DNA of 26,208 nucleotides. It comes from Spirogloea muscicola (lineage: Eukaryota > Streptophyta > Zygnematophyceae > Spirogloeales > Spirogloeaceae). Every line of letters starts with the position of its first letter. Position 1 is the stretch's first letter. Below the pieces are notes generated by a model. It was not told the DNA's origin, did not search any database, and saw only the letters and a program-made list of their open reading frames with translations. Below, in pieces: positions 1-11,519 of this stretch. Location: the NCBI GenBank assembly GCA_009602725.1, contig WELB01000020.1:975996-1002203 (forward strand). The letters run 5' to 3'. Position numbers and translations under genes: made by a program.

Positions 1-369
<369 letters not shown>

Positions 370-2881
370 CATCGTGACCGATGCCGGCCTTCAAGGCACG
401 CTGCCCAGCAACCTTGGGCAGCTGACGTTCCTCAAGACAATGTGAGCCCTCGATTCCATCGCTCCATGCTTGTTCATTCCCATCAACCAGATTGACATTG
501 TGTGTAGGGTCAGGTCTAGCTGAGCCTAGCTAGTTCCAGTCTGACCTTGGTCGTGGCGCCACTCTGCACCGCACCTACTCCACTCGCTTGCCTTCACCGC
601 AGCCACCTGTACAACAACAAGCTCGGCGGCGGCATCCCGTACTCAATCGGCAACATCGTGGGCCTCGACCTTTTGTGAGTGCTCTTCAGACCAACGCGCC
701 CTCTCGTGTATCTCTGGACAGCATTTCCGCTACTTGTGCGAGTGCGCTGATAACAGATCTGCTGCCTTGACTACTGACTGCATTCCTTCAACTGGGCACC
801 CTGCTCCACGTATGAATAGGAACATGGACAACAATACACTCACAGGTGCCCTTCCGTCATCAATGGCCAACCTCACCGATCTGACATTGCTGTGAGTGAG
901 GCCCCCCACCTCCTCCTAAAGTATAGCAATCCCTCAGCATGTGCTTCAGAGTCCATACCACTTTCAGCTTTGCTGGGCCAATGTCAGCACCGCAAGCTCT
1001 TCACAGTCATACCTTTTGTTCGGGGGTGCAATATATGCACAGGGCCTCGGTTTTCATCTCGCTTCGGTTGAGGGCTTACAATGAATATGAAGCTCAAGCT
1101 CTGTTGAAGTCACTATGTTAAGAAGCAGAATATTTATGAGCATTGGAGATTGCCTGCTAAGGCATTGGTCAGTGATCCTAGAATTGAGCTCTCTGAGGCC
1201 CGATGGAATGATTCTCAATTTGTACTGAATGGGTGCTGCTCTGCATCTACCAGCCACCTGGCTTACAACAAGCTGAGCGGTTCGATCCCGTCATGGCTTG
1301 CCTCAATGGAGAAGCTTGTCATCTTGTAAGTGCTGCTCTAAGCCAGGCTCCTGCACTTGTGTCTCACCTGCCGCTTGTCAGGGATTTGGCTGGTGATCTA
1401 GAGGCGTGGAACTGTGCCTGGTCGTCAGCTGTTAACGCCCTGCTCTGGCAGCATTTATGTGAAAGACTCTTTCAAGATTATCTAATTTCGGACTTGATTG
1501 ATGACCACCTCAATGAGATGGTGTTCTCTCTGGTCACATCTCATCAAGTACCAGCTTCGATGCCCCCTGCATGGCTGCAGCATTGTGAACAACAACAACT
1601 TCACGGGCTCTGTGCCGAGTACTGTGAACAAGCTGGCGGCGCTGCAGAAGTTGTGGGTTCCAAGCTGCTGGCTCTCACAGTTGGACGTCTTCTGTTGTGA
1701 TTAGATTTCTCAGCATATACCTCAATTGTGTACCTCTTTGCCTCTCGCTGAAATTGACTCTTATGACCTCCTGCAGTGTGGTAGGGAACAATCAGATATC
1801 GGTTCTCTCGTCCTCCATTGGCAAGCTGGCAAATCTTACTGTCTTGTAAGGCTCCATGCCTGGCCGACATTCGGATTCAAAGTGCAATTTTCAAAGCTCT
1901 TGTATTACCTTGCATACTGATCCCCAGCATTCGTGGATGATCAATGTCAATGGGTAAGACATGTATGACTCACTGCCAAAATCTGCTCAAGCATTTCATG
2001 TCCTGCTCAATCAGGGATGTCTCTGGAAACAAGCTGATTGGGCCATTCCCATCGTACATCCTGTATTTGGCAAATCTCCAGCAACTGTAAGTAGCAAGGC
2101 CACCGCTTGAGTGCTGCATACGTAGGTTGCAACTTGTATTTGAGCTTGGACTTCATATCGGCTCTGCAATGCCGGATTCTTAGATGACATACAGCCAATT
2201 TGCATGTGCAGCAAGCTTCTTCTGGAGACCTGCAGAAATAGATATGCACTGGGCTTATGCACTAATGGTTCGCTTCAAGTTTGCATCAACAGGTTGATGT
2301 CTTCGAACAATTTCAATGGGACTTTGCCATCCAACCTCGGCAGCAGCCTCAAGAATCTGAAGTCGCTGTAGGTCTATCAGACACTTGCTACGAGTTCAAT
2401 ACACACTAGAGATTCATATAGGAGGTTTGGTGTTGTGCTTAAGGTCAGACCTTCACTCTTACAAAGCGGTCTTGAAAGCTGCTACAAAGAGTCACACCAC
2501 AAAGCACTGTGGCTTTGATATACTGGCTTTGAAATCTGCCAAGGTATACTTTCATAGTAGCAATTTGGAGTTGTTAGAGTGACTGCATTCACCAGCTTAC
2601 TGTGAGGTTCTCTTGCAGGTACCTTGACCACAACCTCTTCACCGGAACCTTCCCCACAAGCTTGACCAAACTGTTCAACGCAACGGGGCTGCGCAAGATG
2701 GACGTGTCATTTAACTACCTCAATGGCACGCAGCCCAAGGTGACCGGAGGTGGGGTCTACTTCAATTTCTCACTTGATTGTTTCCTGAACGCCGCCAACC
2801 AGCGCAGCCCCGCTGCTTGCGCCTACTTCTACGCCCACGGCGAACCATTGCCGCCATCGCCGCCGCCGCCTCCGCCGCCAC
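370..2881 (+). other. gene A LRR array, one repeat per exon, ending in a proline-rich linker
   Basis: Eight successive exons each encode one LRR of 23-25 residues, for example HLYNNKLGGGIPYSIGN in 603-674 and HLAYNKLSGSIPSWLAS in 1254-1325. Six are exactly 72 bases (370, 603, 820, 1254, 1581, 2015). That at 1777 is 69 and that at 2293 is 75. The ninth exon (2619-2881) carries a last full LRR (YLDHNLFTGTFPTSL), a second degraded repeat (MDVSFNYLNG), a capping segment with two cysteines (DCFLNAANQRSPAACAY) and a linker PPSPPPPPPP encoded by CCG/CCA codons at about 2848-2880. Each LRR exon begins with the last base of the codon split by the previous intron. Confidence 0.88.
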
Positions 2882-5800
2882 GTGAGTGTCATAGCATAGA
2901 CACTCTTTCCCCGAGTTTGTTGTCAATCAAACACATGAGTTTCAGAGACTCTTTGTGGCTATATTTGTCTCACCATATTCATGGCATTTGCTGTTAAATA
3001 GCAGCAGTACCGCTGAGCCTCAAGTCTGATGAGCTCATGTTGACTGCACTCGACACAGCCCCTTGCACTACGATATACGATTGCTACCCCTGGGCCTACC
3101 AGCAGCCGTACTCGAACGACCCAGATTGTGCAACACTTGGTTGCCTGTAAGTGATGCCTTCCCATTCATATGGGTTGACAGCAGTGCACGGCCCTTTGTC
3201 CAGAACATCTGCTGCATCAAACTTTTGTTGTGCACAAGGGTTAGGCACGAAGTATCTCGATGGAATCTGCAGCTGGTGTTTGAGGACGAAGACCCACAAC
3301 ATCGTCACATGGTCAAAGCTTGTCCGAGTGCGCACTCAGTGGAATGTGTAAGTTTGAATGTGGTGGTCTTGGTTTCTCATTACATCTCAAAGCTGACATT
3401 GGTCTGCTACACCAACTGTGTGCTTGTTACACAGCAACGGAGTGTGCGGCTTCACATATAACCCGCGCGAGATTTATTGCTACAATGCCGGAGCAGATCC
3501 TTATGGCAGCGAGCCGGCCAAGCAGGGCTGCAGCAGACCCGGCTGCAAAGAGTAAGCAACCGCCTCCACCTCTTCCACTTGTGTAACACGAGCTTGCCTT
3601 TCCATTCATCTTCTCGATATTCGCATTTTACGCATCATCTTATGCTCAAAGCGGCATGATTCAATAAAATACTGTGTTAATGATGTTCGAAGTAAGCATG
3701 ACGTTAATGCGACCATGTTCAAGAAGCCTGCTAATTCCAGTGTGAGCTGGCAGTGGCTTGTGCCAGTATCTGCCGGACAAGGACGGGACGCAGTGCCGCA
3801 GGGCCGACCCCAACGCTTGCCACAACAACACCTGCCTGTAAGTGGACTACAGTACTAGCCTGCCATGACCCCGCCAGTCATAGGAGGGACCTCAAGTATG
3901 TCACTTAAGCACATAAACTCAGAACATGACTGCTGCTCATGAGAGCAAAGGTACTGCGTTCCAAGTTCAATCAGGGCTTGCTGTCAATGATGATGCACAT
4001 CAGTGGCCCCTTGGGCAAATTGGGGCAACGAGCCCCAATTTGCCTGGGACCTGGCTTGTAACAACCCCAAATAGCACGTATAACCATAGTAGCTGGAGAC
4101 TAATGTAATACTGGAGAATATGGGGGAAAGTATCACTGAGCGCATCTTACTACCACCAGTATGCAGATCGCAGCTATAATTCCAGCCAAATGCAATCTAC
4201 TTTGGTAGATTACAGCTTGTTAGGAGTGATGTTATTTGCATTGGCTTTGGTTGAAGCAATATGTAGGCTGCTATTTTAATATCTGCTGCCGGCATCATCT
4301 GCGCAGGGGCGGGGCCTGCGTGTCAAAGAATGCCGCTCCTGGCAAGGCCTGCAGTGTGAACGCGAGCTCAGTGAATCCTACCTGGAACACGGCTTGCTAT
4401 CTGGGCAGCTGCAGCAGGTGCACAATCTGACCTCTCTTCAACCATGCACCTGTTGACGCTTCTCGTGTTGTGGATACGAGCAAAACCGTTGATGTTGACA
4501 TTCGACAAGCCATTCAGTCAATCACTAACTTATCCATAGAACCTGCAAGCTGGCCAGAGTCAGGCACCTATTTAGATGCTTTCCTGCCAGACTGGAGTTT
4601 CAGACTGGATCTTCATCATGAGCTGATGTAAACATGGCAACCTGCAGCACTGGGAACTGCACACAGTTCACATTCTCCAGCAGCAGCACCATCTGCCAGA
4701 ATCCTGGCGTTACATACCCGGCCTGCAAGACCAGCCATTGCAGGTGCACAATGGAACTTTCTCAAAGATACACACTTGAAGCACATAAGATTGTTGTGAC
4801 CAAACGCATCTTAGAGCTCCTCTTGGCGGGGCGCTGATCATGTGAAGGTCGTAAATACCAACTCAATAAGCAGGACAACAGCTAGAGCCACTGGTTATCA
4901 GCCTAATTGGTGGAGGACTGTCAGGCCTTACAACAGACAAAAATCTCTGACTTAAGGAAATTTTTACTTGGGTGAGGCAGTGGAGTCGATGGCACCTGTA
5001 AAACAACCCTGTACAACAGCCCCGATGGTACCATCTGCACAGCAGGCTCAAGTGCCCGGGAGTGCCAACAGAAATTCTGCAAGTCCGTGACTCTAACACC
5101 AATTCTCTTAGAAAACGATATATACGCTTTGAAAACAGCATGATCAGCTTGTCAATACCTCGCATGTCTTTTGCCAACTCTGAGCCCTATCTACATCCAA
5201 GCAAGCAGAACAGATTGAATATGCTGGCTTTCCTCTGCCGATTTCCCTCATATTGGTGACTGATGTCTCATGTGCTCATCTATACGGGAAACCCAAGTCA
5301 TTCATAGAACATAACTATAAGAGATGACTGTCCTTTGGAATGTCCAGGAGCGGAGCTTGCACCGGCTTGATGAACAAGACTGACCACACACCATGCCAGA
5401 CCATGGAGACAGACTTTCCCTCCAACCTCCTCGGCCCTGACTACCCATACAGCCATGAGGGGGTACAGTACGGTCAATATGACAGCGAGTGTGTCAGTGG
5501 ACTTGGATGCTAGTAAGTGGATTCTCGAGAGACAACTGATAGTGCATCATGGCAGAGTAAATGGCAAAGTGAATTTTCACATTTGTTGCAGCTGCATTGC
5601 AAGCTAGCATATACCACTTCTGCAAGTGCATGTATTATTCCCTGTCATCTGGTGTCTGCTTTCGGTGGTGACAGCTTTGTCTTCACAGCCTCATGCACGT
5701 TCATAACTCATGTGTTTGTTACATTTTTGCAGCGGTGGCTACTGCGTCGGAGAGAGCTACTATCCCAAGGGCACATTCTGCGGGACACGGTACGAGTGCG

Positions 5801-5988
5801 GGATCATCCAGCTCTTCCAATGCTGCCCGGCCTGCGATGGCCAGGGCGGCTGCACTGTCTCTGGGAGTGATGGCCAGGGTTGCTTGATGTGCAACGGATA
5901 TATAGGCTACTATGATTGCATCGACGACCACACATGCGACTACAATGGTTGCACTTGTTCTGGTGGCTCGTGCTACTACAATCCCTGA
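370..5988 (+). CDS. gene A: LRR / cysteine-module secreted-type protein (5' partial)
   Basis: Spliced model of about 636 visible residues, missing its N terminus. Exons: 370-441, 603-674, 820-891, 1254-1325, 1581-1652, 1777-1845, 2015-2086, 2293-2367, 2619-2881, 3005-3146, 3435-3551, 3754-3837, 4307-4417, 4648-4743, 4981-5082, 5348-5512, 5733-5988 (TGA stop). Every junction is GT-AG, and the reading frame is continuous. All introns are phase 2 except that between 2881 and 3005, which is phase 1. The first nine exons encode plant-type LRRs. The rest encode four-cysteine modules and a conserved Cys-rich C terminus. No kinase or membrane segment is seen, so the product is probably extracellular. 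It is a paralogue of gene B at 19242-26208, in opposite orientation. The function is not known. Recognition of a ligand, adhesion or a wall role are inferences from the domain types. Individual splice sites could be off by a few bases; 3002 is an alternative start for the exon at 3005. Confidence 0.85.
3005..5988 (+). other. gene A cysteine-module array and conserved C-terminal domain
   Basis: Seven exons (3005, 3435, 3754, 4307, 4648, 4981, 5348) each end right after a C-x(2-4)-C pair, with the next codon split in phase 2. Most begin with a G-x-C motif and have a second Cys after a short G-T-like turn, giving about four cysteines per module (C1, C2, C3-x(2-4)-C4). A clear example is 4981-5082: GVDGTC...SPDGTIC...ECQQKFC. 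The last exon (5733-5988, 85 codons with stop) carries CCPACDGQGGC, then GCLMCNG, and ends CTCSGGSCYYNP. Gene B's last exon aligns to it (CCAHCDGAGRC). The spacing loosely recalls disintegrin or ADAM-type Cys-rich segments, but no family could be assigned by eye. Confidence 0.8.
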
Positions 5989-6680
5989 CGCTCAGATCAT
6001 GGCAGAGTGCACATGTCACTGCACGCATTGACTCAGCGGCATGGATTGTGCACAAGCATCTCTAGTAGTGAGCACAGAGCACATTTAGGCACTGCTTATA
6101 GAAAAATACACGTGGCTATTGACTTGCTGCGCACTGTAGATTACAACTGGATTATTCTTTGACAAAGTACGACCTTGAGCTTCAGCTTATGCTTGTATAA
6201 GACAGCAAGAGTCCTGCTTTCAACTGCGCCTCCTTTCTGTGTTGATAAGGCTGCAGTAAAAGTTTATTGCATCGTTGTACAAGTCGACCTGTGAACAAAG
6301 ACAAGCACAAGTGACACGATAGGAACAAGAATCAGTGATAGGCATCATCACCCCCTGATTATGCTCCCAGGCGTATCTGCATGTGATTTTTTTTTCCCCT
6401 CTGCTTCACAACCTCGGCACTGTAAATTCGTACAACTGGCAGATTGTACTATGAGCCCCAAGAATCTATGTCATATCTGCTGAGTATAGTGACATGTCAG
6501 CGCGTCCGGTTGGGTTGGGTGACCGTCTGCCTCAGCCTATTAGGCCGGGGGGGCCTCCCCCTAGAAGGGAGGCCACGGTACATTGGTCTGATTTTTGGTG
6601 CGATCGTGCTGCTCTGAGCGCCCTAGCTATGGCTATGGCTGCCACCCACTAAGAAAGAACACTTCCATGTATTTGGGAAA
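5989..6680 (+). other. 3' UTR and downstream flank of gene A
   Basis: There is no supported coding region here. A TGTAA motif at 6421-6425, about 430 bases past the stop, matches the polyadenylation signal commonly used by chlorophyte algae and is the best candidate for the 3' end of gene A. A T-run lies at 6388-6396. Two overlapping open frames of 70-83 codons on the minus strand are only shadows of the last exon. Confidence 0.45.
6552..6574. repeat. short perfect hairpin GGCCTCCC / GGGAGGCC
   Basis: The 8-base arms at 6552-6559 and 6567-6574 are perfectly complementary around a 7-base loop. A G-run immediately precedes them. It could be a transcription-end structure for gene A or merely GC-rich noise. 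Confidence 0.5.
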
Positions 6681-6683
6681 ACT

Positions 6684-6800
6684 GGAAGGCCAAAGTGGCC
6701 AAGTACCACTGCAAGCACATCTGACGACGTACATTGCCCACTGCAAATTTAACCCGCTCAGTAACCACGGGTCAGCACATAGAGGTCGCTAAAGGATGCC
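6684..6800 (-). mobile_element. retroelement 3' end, copy 1 (heavily 5'-truncated)
   Basis: Bases around 6748-6795 are nearly identical to parts of 7420-7470 and 16420-16470. On the minus strand they read ASFSDLYVLTRGY followed by TGA, the shared C terminus of the element's ORF. The 3' UTR-like portion, at lower coordinates to about 6684, is more diverged but alignable: all three copies share GGAGGGCC or GGAAGGCC, CAAGTAC and GCAAGCACA. Nothing upstream of the last few codons is recognisable, so this copy is severely 5'-truncated. Confidence 0.75.
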
Positions 6801-6889
6801 TGAATATCGGATGGCATACTCCATTGGGAGAGCCACTTCTTTCTATTCCATGCCCTACTGTCACCAACTACAACCAAGGGTGCGGCTCC

Positions 6890-6965
6890 GTGTGCGGCCA
6901 GGCGGAGCCTGTGCTAGTCCGGCCTCTGTGTGCGGCCAGGCGGAGCTTTGTGCTACTCTGGACTG
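6890..6965. repeat. two tandem copies of a 38-base unit
   Basis: Units at 6890-6927 and 6928-6965 both begin GTGTGCGGCCAGGCGGAGC. The second ends with several substitutions. The repeat lies between retroelement copies 1 and 2. No function is evident. Confidence 0.85.
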
Positions 6966-7327
6966 TGTGCGCTACCAGATCAGAGTCTGTCTATGAGCAA
7001 ATCTGCATCTGTAGGCCAAGACGAGGGCGGGCTGCCGGTCCTCCGGAGGAAGGCAAACGTCCAGTGGAGGACTCTGAGTGGAGAAGATAAGGAGCCAAGA
7101 CCGTTGACCACAAGAGACAAGAGCAACATCAGGTGCAGCCAGAGCAGAAAAATCCTATGATCGACATGGCCGATGGAGTGCTATACTCATGTAAAGGTAG
7201 CATGCACGATAAAGCAGAGAGCTGATCTGTCCGCAGAATCCCATATATGCTGGCCATGCCCGCATGAAGGCTACCTTGTCCTGGCTGCCACATGCACGCC
7301 TGCGCCCATCGCGCACGTTTGCTGTCG
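6966..7327. other. spacer between retroelement copies, no gene seen
   Basis: Open frames here are 60-120 codons, overlap on both strands and resemble no recognised protein. The segment is left as unassigned. Confidence 0.4.
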
Positions 7328-8110
7328 GGAGAATGCGTGTGAATTTAGAGATGGAGGGCCATGTGTGGCCAAGTACAGAGGCAAGCACATTGACAAATGT
7401 ACGTCACCTGCTGCTAAGCTGACCCGCTCAGTAACCACGAGTCAGCACATAGAGGTCGCTAATTGATGCCCGAATACCGGACGGCAATCGACAAGCTCTT
7501 GAGCTACCAGCTAAGGCTCGACCAGCTTTCTGATGCAACGCATGAGCCTGAGCTCAGTGCAGACAAGCTGACACTCGACGACGCAAGAATGACAACTATG
7601 CTGCCGGCATGCTCATCTGAGCTGGAAGCATATTCTCACGTAAAGCGCATCCCAAGCTTGCAGTATTCTGCAGTAAGGCGTGGAAGCGAGGGCCCATGCA
7701 GCCAAAGTGTCGATTGCCGCCTTTAGGAGGTGATCGCTGCGGGGGTAGTCAGAGTTGTGTCGGAGCTTTCTCTGCTCAGCACCTCCCACTGCCTGGCCAG
7801 CAGTGTGTGTCGAAGCGGAACTCTTGTATGCCTCCGTCACCACCACATCCACCCAAGGCGCGTGGGCCACCGCCAGGTTTTACACCCACAATGTCCAGGG
7901 TGCGACGGTGATGGCGTCCCTGGGGAATCCGTGGTGATGGGCATCACAGTGCTTACTTCCACAATAGCGCAATAGCCTGCGCCGCGCATCAGGCCCGCCA
8001 GCGTGTCCCGTCGGATGGATGAGGCCGCCTCCACAGGCGGTGCGACTCAGCTGCATCAAAGCCTAGTGATAGAGCTGACTCATGCGTTTGCAAGCTGCCC
8101 ATCCCACAAT
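7328..8110 (-). mobile_element. retroelement C-terminal fragment, copy 2 (frameshifted)
   Basis: Reading the minus strand from about 8105, a Cys/His segment (CDCG, THESALSL) leads to RRDTLAGLMRGAGYCAIVE and VMPITTD. After a frameshift comes WVDVVVTEAYK, then AEQRKLRHNSDYPRSD. Around 7600-7500 follows a basic stretch RRRVSACLH, a stop codon, then AQAHALHQKAGRALAGSS. The C terminus is SDLYVLTRGY and a TGA. The order D-V-V-x-T-E then A-E-x-x-K-L is what the restriction-like endonuclease domain at the C terminus of R2-type non-LTR retrotransposons shows (RH..., PD...DV..., ...K...Y). Stops and frameshifts make it non-functional. The 3' UTR-like tail reaches about 7328 and is shared with copy 3. 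Confidence 0.78.
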
Positions 8111-8599
8111 CACATTTGTCTTAAATTATATTGATCTTTGACGCGAGAAGGAGACGAGCTAAAGTTGCAGATGGCCACAGTGTGCCCTTGCAGATGGATG
8201 GCTACGAGACAAAGGTCTTTCGAGGGTTTGGATACATCTACAGATTCCCTGGGCAAGAATAGGGCCGTGCTCCAGTGTGCTCCAGTGAGGCCTTGAAACA
8301 AGCAAGTGCACCTAAGCATGAACTCTGATGCAAGGCGGTAGTGAGGGATACGGGTGTGAAGCACTTTGGAGTAAGAGCCTATATCCTACTCTGGGTACCA
8401 CCTTGTGTGCCTCGTAGGAGAATGGCGGGTCATTAGCACTCAATCTTTGTTGCTAATTGACGCCGTCTAGCCCCTTTATGCAAACACGCAAGACACACTT
8501 TGTGGTGCGAGATGTAGTTATTCGTATCAACTGCTTGTACTCACTGCAACATTGCGCCGTCCAACAATGGGGCACTAGCCGTGTATGCTGCAGTAAGCA
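8111..8599. other. unassigned intergenic sequence
   Basis: No recognised coding sequence is present. A 10-base direct duplication GTGCTCCAGT lies at about 8269-8288. The open frames of 78-84 codons on either strand show no recognisable motif and no splice-compatible extension. Confidence 0.4.
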
Positions 8600-9175
8600 C
8601 ATAGAGGGCGGTACTAAATGGAATTCAGTACCACGCCAAGTCGGAAGCGACTATCAGGTCCGCGATGCGCATGGATGGAAGAAGCCAAACTAAGCCGTTA
8701 CAATTGTTTAAGCAAAAGCTAGTGCAAAGACTGGGCAGCAAGGAGAATTTAAGAAAGAAGATAAGGAATTGGGAAGAGACTTCGTGGAGAGATCGTGGAA
8801 GATAGCGACAGAAGGTGACCCCTGTGGAGGCTCCCGTTGTCGGGGAAAGTTACTTCTTGTCAGAGAGCGGCCCACTGCACCATAAGTGCCTTGTCCCATC
8901 AAGGTTTGGCCTGCATTGTGCCTCAAGGGCATGAGCTTAAGCTCGCTGCAAACAGTCTGACACATGATGGTGCAAGAACGATAGATGGGCTCCCAGCAGC
9001 CCATGTCAGCCAGAAGTACATACCTCACTTACGTCATGCATTTTCGTAAAACAAATTTACTTGATTAGGGTATAGAAACGAGAAATTATGCAATCAAAGG
9101 TGTCGACTGCGGGTGGCAGGAGATGATCACAGCTGAGGTAGTCGAAGTAGTGCTGTGACTTGCTTCGCTCTGCAG
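8600..9175 (-). mobile_element. retroelement C-terminal fragment, copy 3 (diverged)
   Basis: Two blocks align with the better-kept copies in the same order and orientation. Bases about 9100-9170 match 7705-7770 and 16725-16790 (the GGAGATGATC...GTAGTC region). Bases about 8920-9035 match 7540-7660 and 16540-16660. On the minus strand the second block reads SFLHHHVSDCLQRA, equivalent to LSFLRRRVSACLH of copy 2. The lower-coordinate part around 8595-8625 keeps only AGCACATAGAGG-like similarity, so the left boundary is uncertain. The reading frame is destroyed. Confidence 0.6.
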
Positions 9176-11244
9176 CTACTGCATGGCCAGGAATGCAGGT
9201 GTTGACTCTGGACAAAATATCCTTTGACCCTTTGACCTTAAAGATGCAGGGCGCCTTCTGAAAGTGCAGTGTGAGAACGCTCGGGTTGCCAAGCCCAAGC
9301 GCGAAATGCGCAGCGAAGGAGGATGTGAGACCAGCCAGATGTGTGGCTTTGTCAATAAGTCAAACACAACGAACAGGTGAGAACGGTGCGAATCAACAAA
9401 CAAAGATCTCGAAGGTGGGCAAGGAGCTCAATCAGGCACTCTCTCACATCTTTTTTGCCGGCCCGGCTGTTTGCCCAAATACTGGCCTGGGCGTCTAAAC
9501 CCGACGGACAGTGCACTCTATCCCTTATGGCCTTTCAAAGCAGGTCGCATCTAAACGGTGTGTTTAGAACATGGGGGCATTGCTTTGCTTCTATTGATGT
9601 CAAGCACCATGTCAGCTCTTTGCATCGGTCATGTAATGAACCAGCCGTCTGGTCCACCTTGCCCCAGGCAAGGTCTTGTATTGTTGCACCCTTGGATAGC
9701 GAGAGCATCCGAGACTTAACACATGGCTCTGTCGGCATTACATGATCGGCCATTTATGACAAGTGGCCCGCCAGGTGGCGGGCTGGCTTGCCGGGCAAGG
9801 GCCCGCCGGGCGGTGGGCCCCGCCCGTTCGAAATACCCCTCGCCAGGATCCACCCGTTCAAGTAGGACCTCTGCTCCACGCTTGTAGGCCCCTCCGAACC
9901 TTTGTCAATTCATTTTGGGCTGGCATTTCGCAGCCCTTTCCCCCATTAGGAGCACCACTTTTCCTTTGGCCTGCCGCAAGGCAGGCCTTGGGGCGACCTG
10001 CTCACACCCCTGGAAGGGGGGTGGCACGGGGAAGCACGAGGAGCCTTGGGGGCTGAGGCTCGACAAGCAATTCGAGCCAGTGAAGCTCAGGAGCAATCTT
10101 GCCGCTGCTCGCCGCCGCAGCCGCCGCCGCACTCTGCCGTGGGGCCTGCTGCGCCGGCCTGCGCCCAGGAGGTGGAGTCGCCGCCGGAGGGCGGCGCCAC
10201 AGGGCCTATCTTTCGCTCCGCGACGCGCTAGTGCTTCACCGTGTAGTGGGTTGGCTTCTAGACCCCCTACAGCCAAACTCAATAAGTATCTCTCTCTCTA
10301 ACTGCATGTGTAGGGCGAGGTTCCTTACAGGTCAGCCTTGCTAAGACAGCCACCACCAACACTTAGGAACGCACAGGCAGGTCGATGGTATGGGAAGCGC
10401 CACTTGAGACCCGGCGGGCCGCGCAGGACAAGCTTCTGGCGAAAGCGATAGCACCGCAACTCCACGCCGCTACGACCCCTGGGGCCGCTGCCGGTCAAGT
10501 GCTTTCTTCAGCTTAGTAGTTTTCCAAGTCCTTTGCAGCGCTCGCAGGCCCTGGCCCTTTACAGCGTGCTGGGCGCGCGCCCTAAGCCAGGCCACCGGCT
10601 TCCGATGCGGTGCTCCGGCTCCCCCGACTCTTTCCATCTCCCTGCAGCGCTCTTTGGTTCACGCGTGCATCTGCGTGCAGGCATTGCCCCGGCTGCCGCC
10701 GTCGGCTGCTACTGGCGCGGGTGCCGATACTCTATTGATATTGGTATGGGTACGGGAACTGCTCTCAGGCTGCTAGGACTCCTGGCTTACGTCTGCTGTG
10801 AAAATATACCGAGCGGCCACTTGTGATTCTCAAATTCCTCCGTGCTGTCCTAAACTTTTCTGGACTCATCAATACTCTTCGGGCTGGCCCTTTGCAACCC
10901 CCGCCTTCGGAGGAGCTACTTCTTCGGAGTAAGTCTGTCCGTAGTTGGTCTGTCCACACGTGAGCACACTTGTGTGCTAACTTGTGGGTACTAAAGCCTT
11001 ACCGCAACCCTGCTTTCGCCCTGGACGGAAAGCCCTTTTAGCCTAGGGTTTGCTATGTGTAGCCCATCAATAACAACACATAAGACTAAGAGGGAGGCCA
11101 AGCTGAGCTACTCTGCACAGTCCCCGTGAATGACAAACCCTTAAGCATAGATTCTGACGTAAGTCCTGAGCACCTTGCGGCTCTTTCCGTCTCCCGGCCA
11201 GGGTCCCCCGTCCGCGATGCCCGCCGGTCCGCCGCCGCCGCAGC
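9176..11244. other. unassigned 2 kb intergenic region, GC-rich in parts
   Basis: No supported gene was found. Bases 9762-9840 form a GC-rich stretch built of GGCCCGCC/GGCGGGC words that can pair with each other. Bases 10090-10200 are GCC/GCG triplet-rich, which opens long frames in several phases at once; such frames are not evidence of coding. A 43-codon frame at 10385-10516 has coding-like composition but no homology that could be recognised and no supporting splice context. Confidence 0.4.
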
Positions 11245-11510
11245 CGGCGGCGAGCGCGGGCGAGGCAGCATTCGAAAGATTCGGCGGAAGGCCTTTCAAC
11301 GAGGAATTCGGGGGGGATTATCTGGGGACTCTGGATGCGCCGCACGCCACTTGGAGCCGCGCGGGTGCTGCGTCCGCAGATCGCCGCCGCGAGTGCGGGC
11401 GAGGCAGCAATTGGGAGTCCCGGCGCAGGGCCACTCAACGAGGATCGCCCGAAGAAGATTCGACTCTGGACGCGCCGTGCGCCACGGTGCCGCGCAGGGC
11501 CGCGTCCGCG
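11245..11510. repeat. two partial repeat units in inverted orientation
   Basis: Units starting at 11250 and 11389 both open with a near-identical 21-base word (GCGAGYGCGGGCGAGGCAGCA, where Y is C or T). They continue with CTGGA-GCGC-CG-GCCAC words. Together they are similar to the reverse complement of the direct unit at about 11790-11920 (GCGAGCGTGTGTGCGAGGCA on the minus strand). This makes a head-to-head arrangement with the direct repeats that follow. Confidence 0.65.
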
Positions 11511-11519
11511 GAGGCTCCT

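Noticed and set aside
1233-1700. 155-codon frame on the plus strand
   Set aside because: It crosses two LRR exons and the introns between them, out of the LRR frame.
9815-9850. CGTTCGAAAT word as a tRNA T-arm
   Set aside because: The flanks do not pair as a T-stem, and no anticodon or acceptor stem could be found on either strand.
10385-10516. 43-codon frame with coding-like composition
   Set aside because: It is too short, with no homologue recognised, no promoter and no splice continuation.
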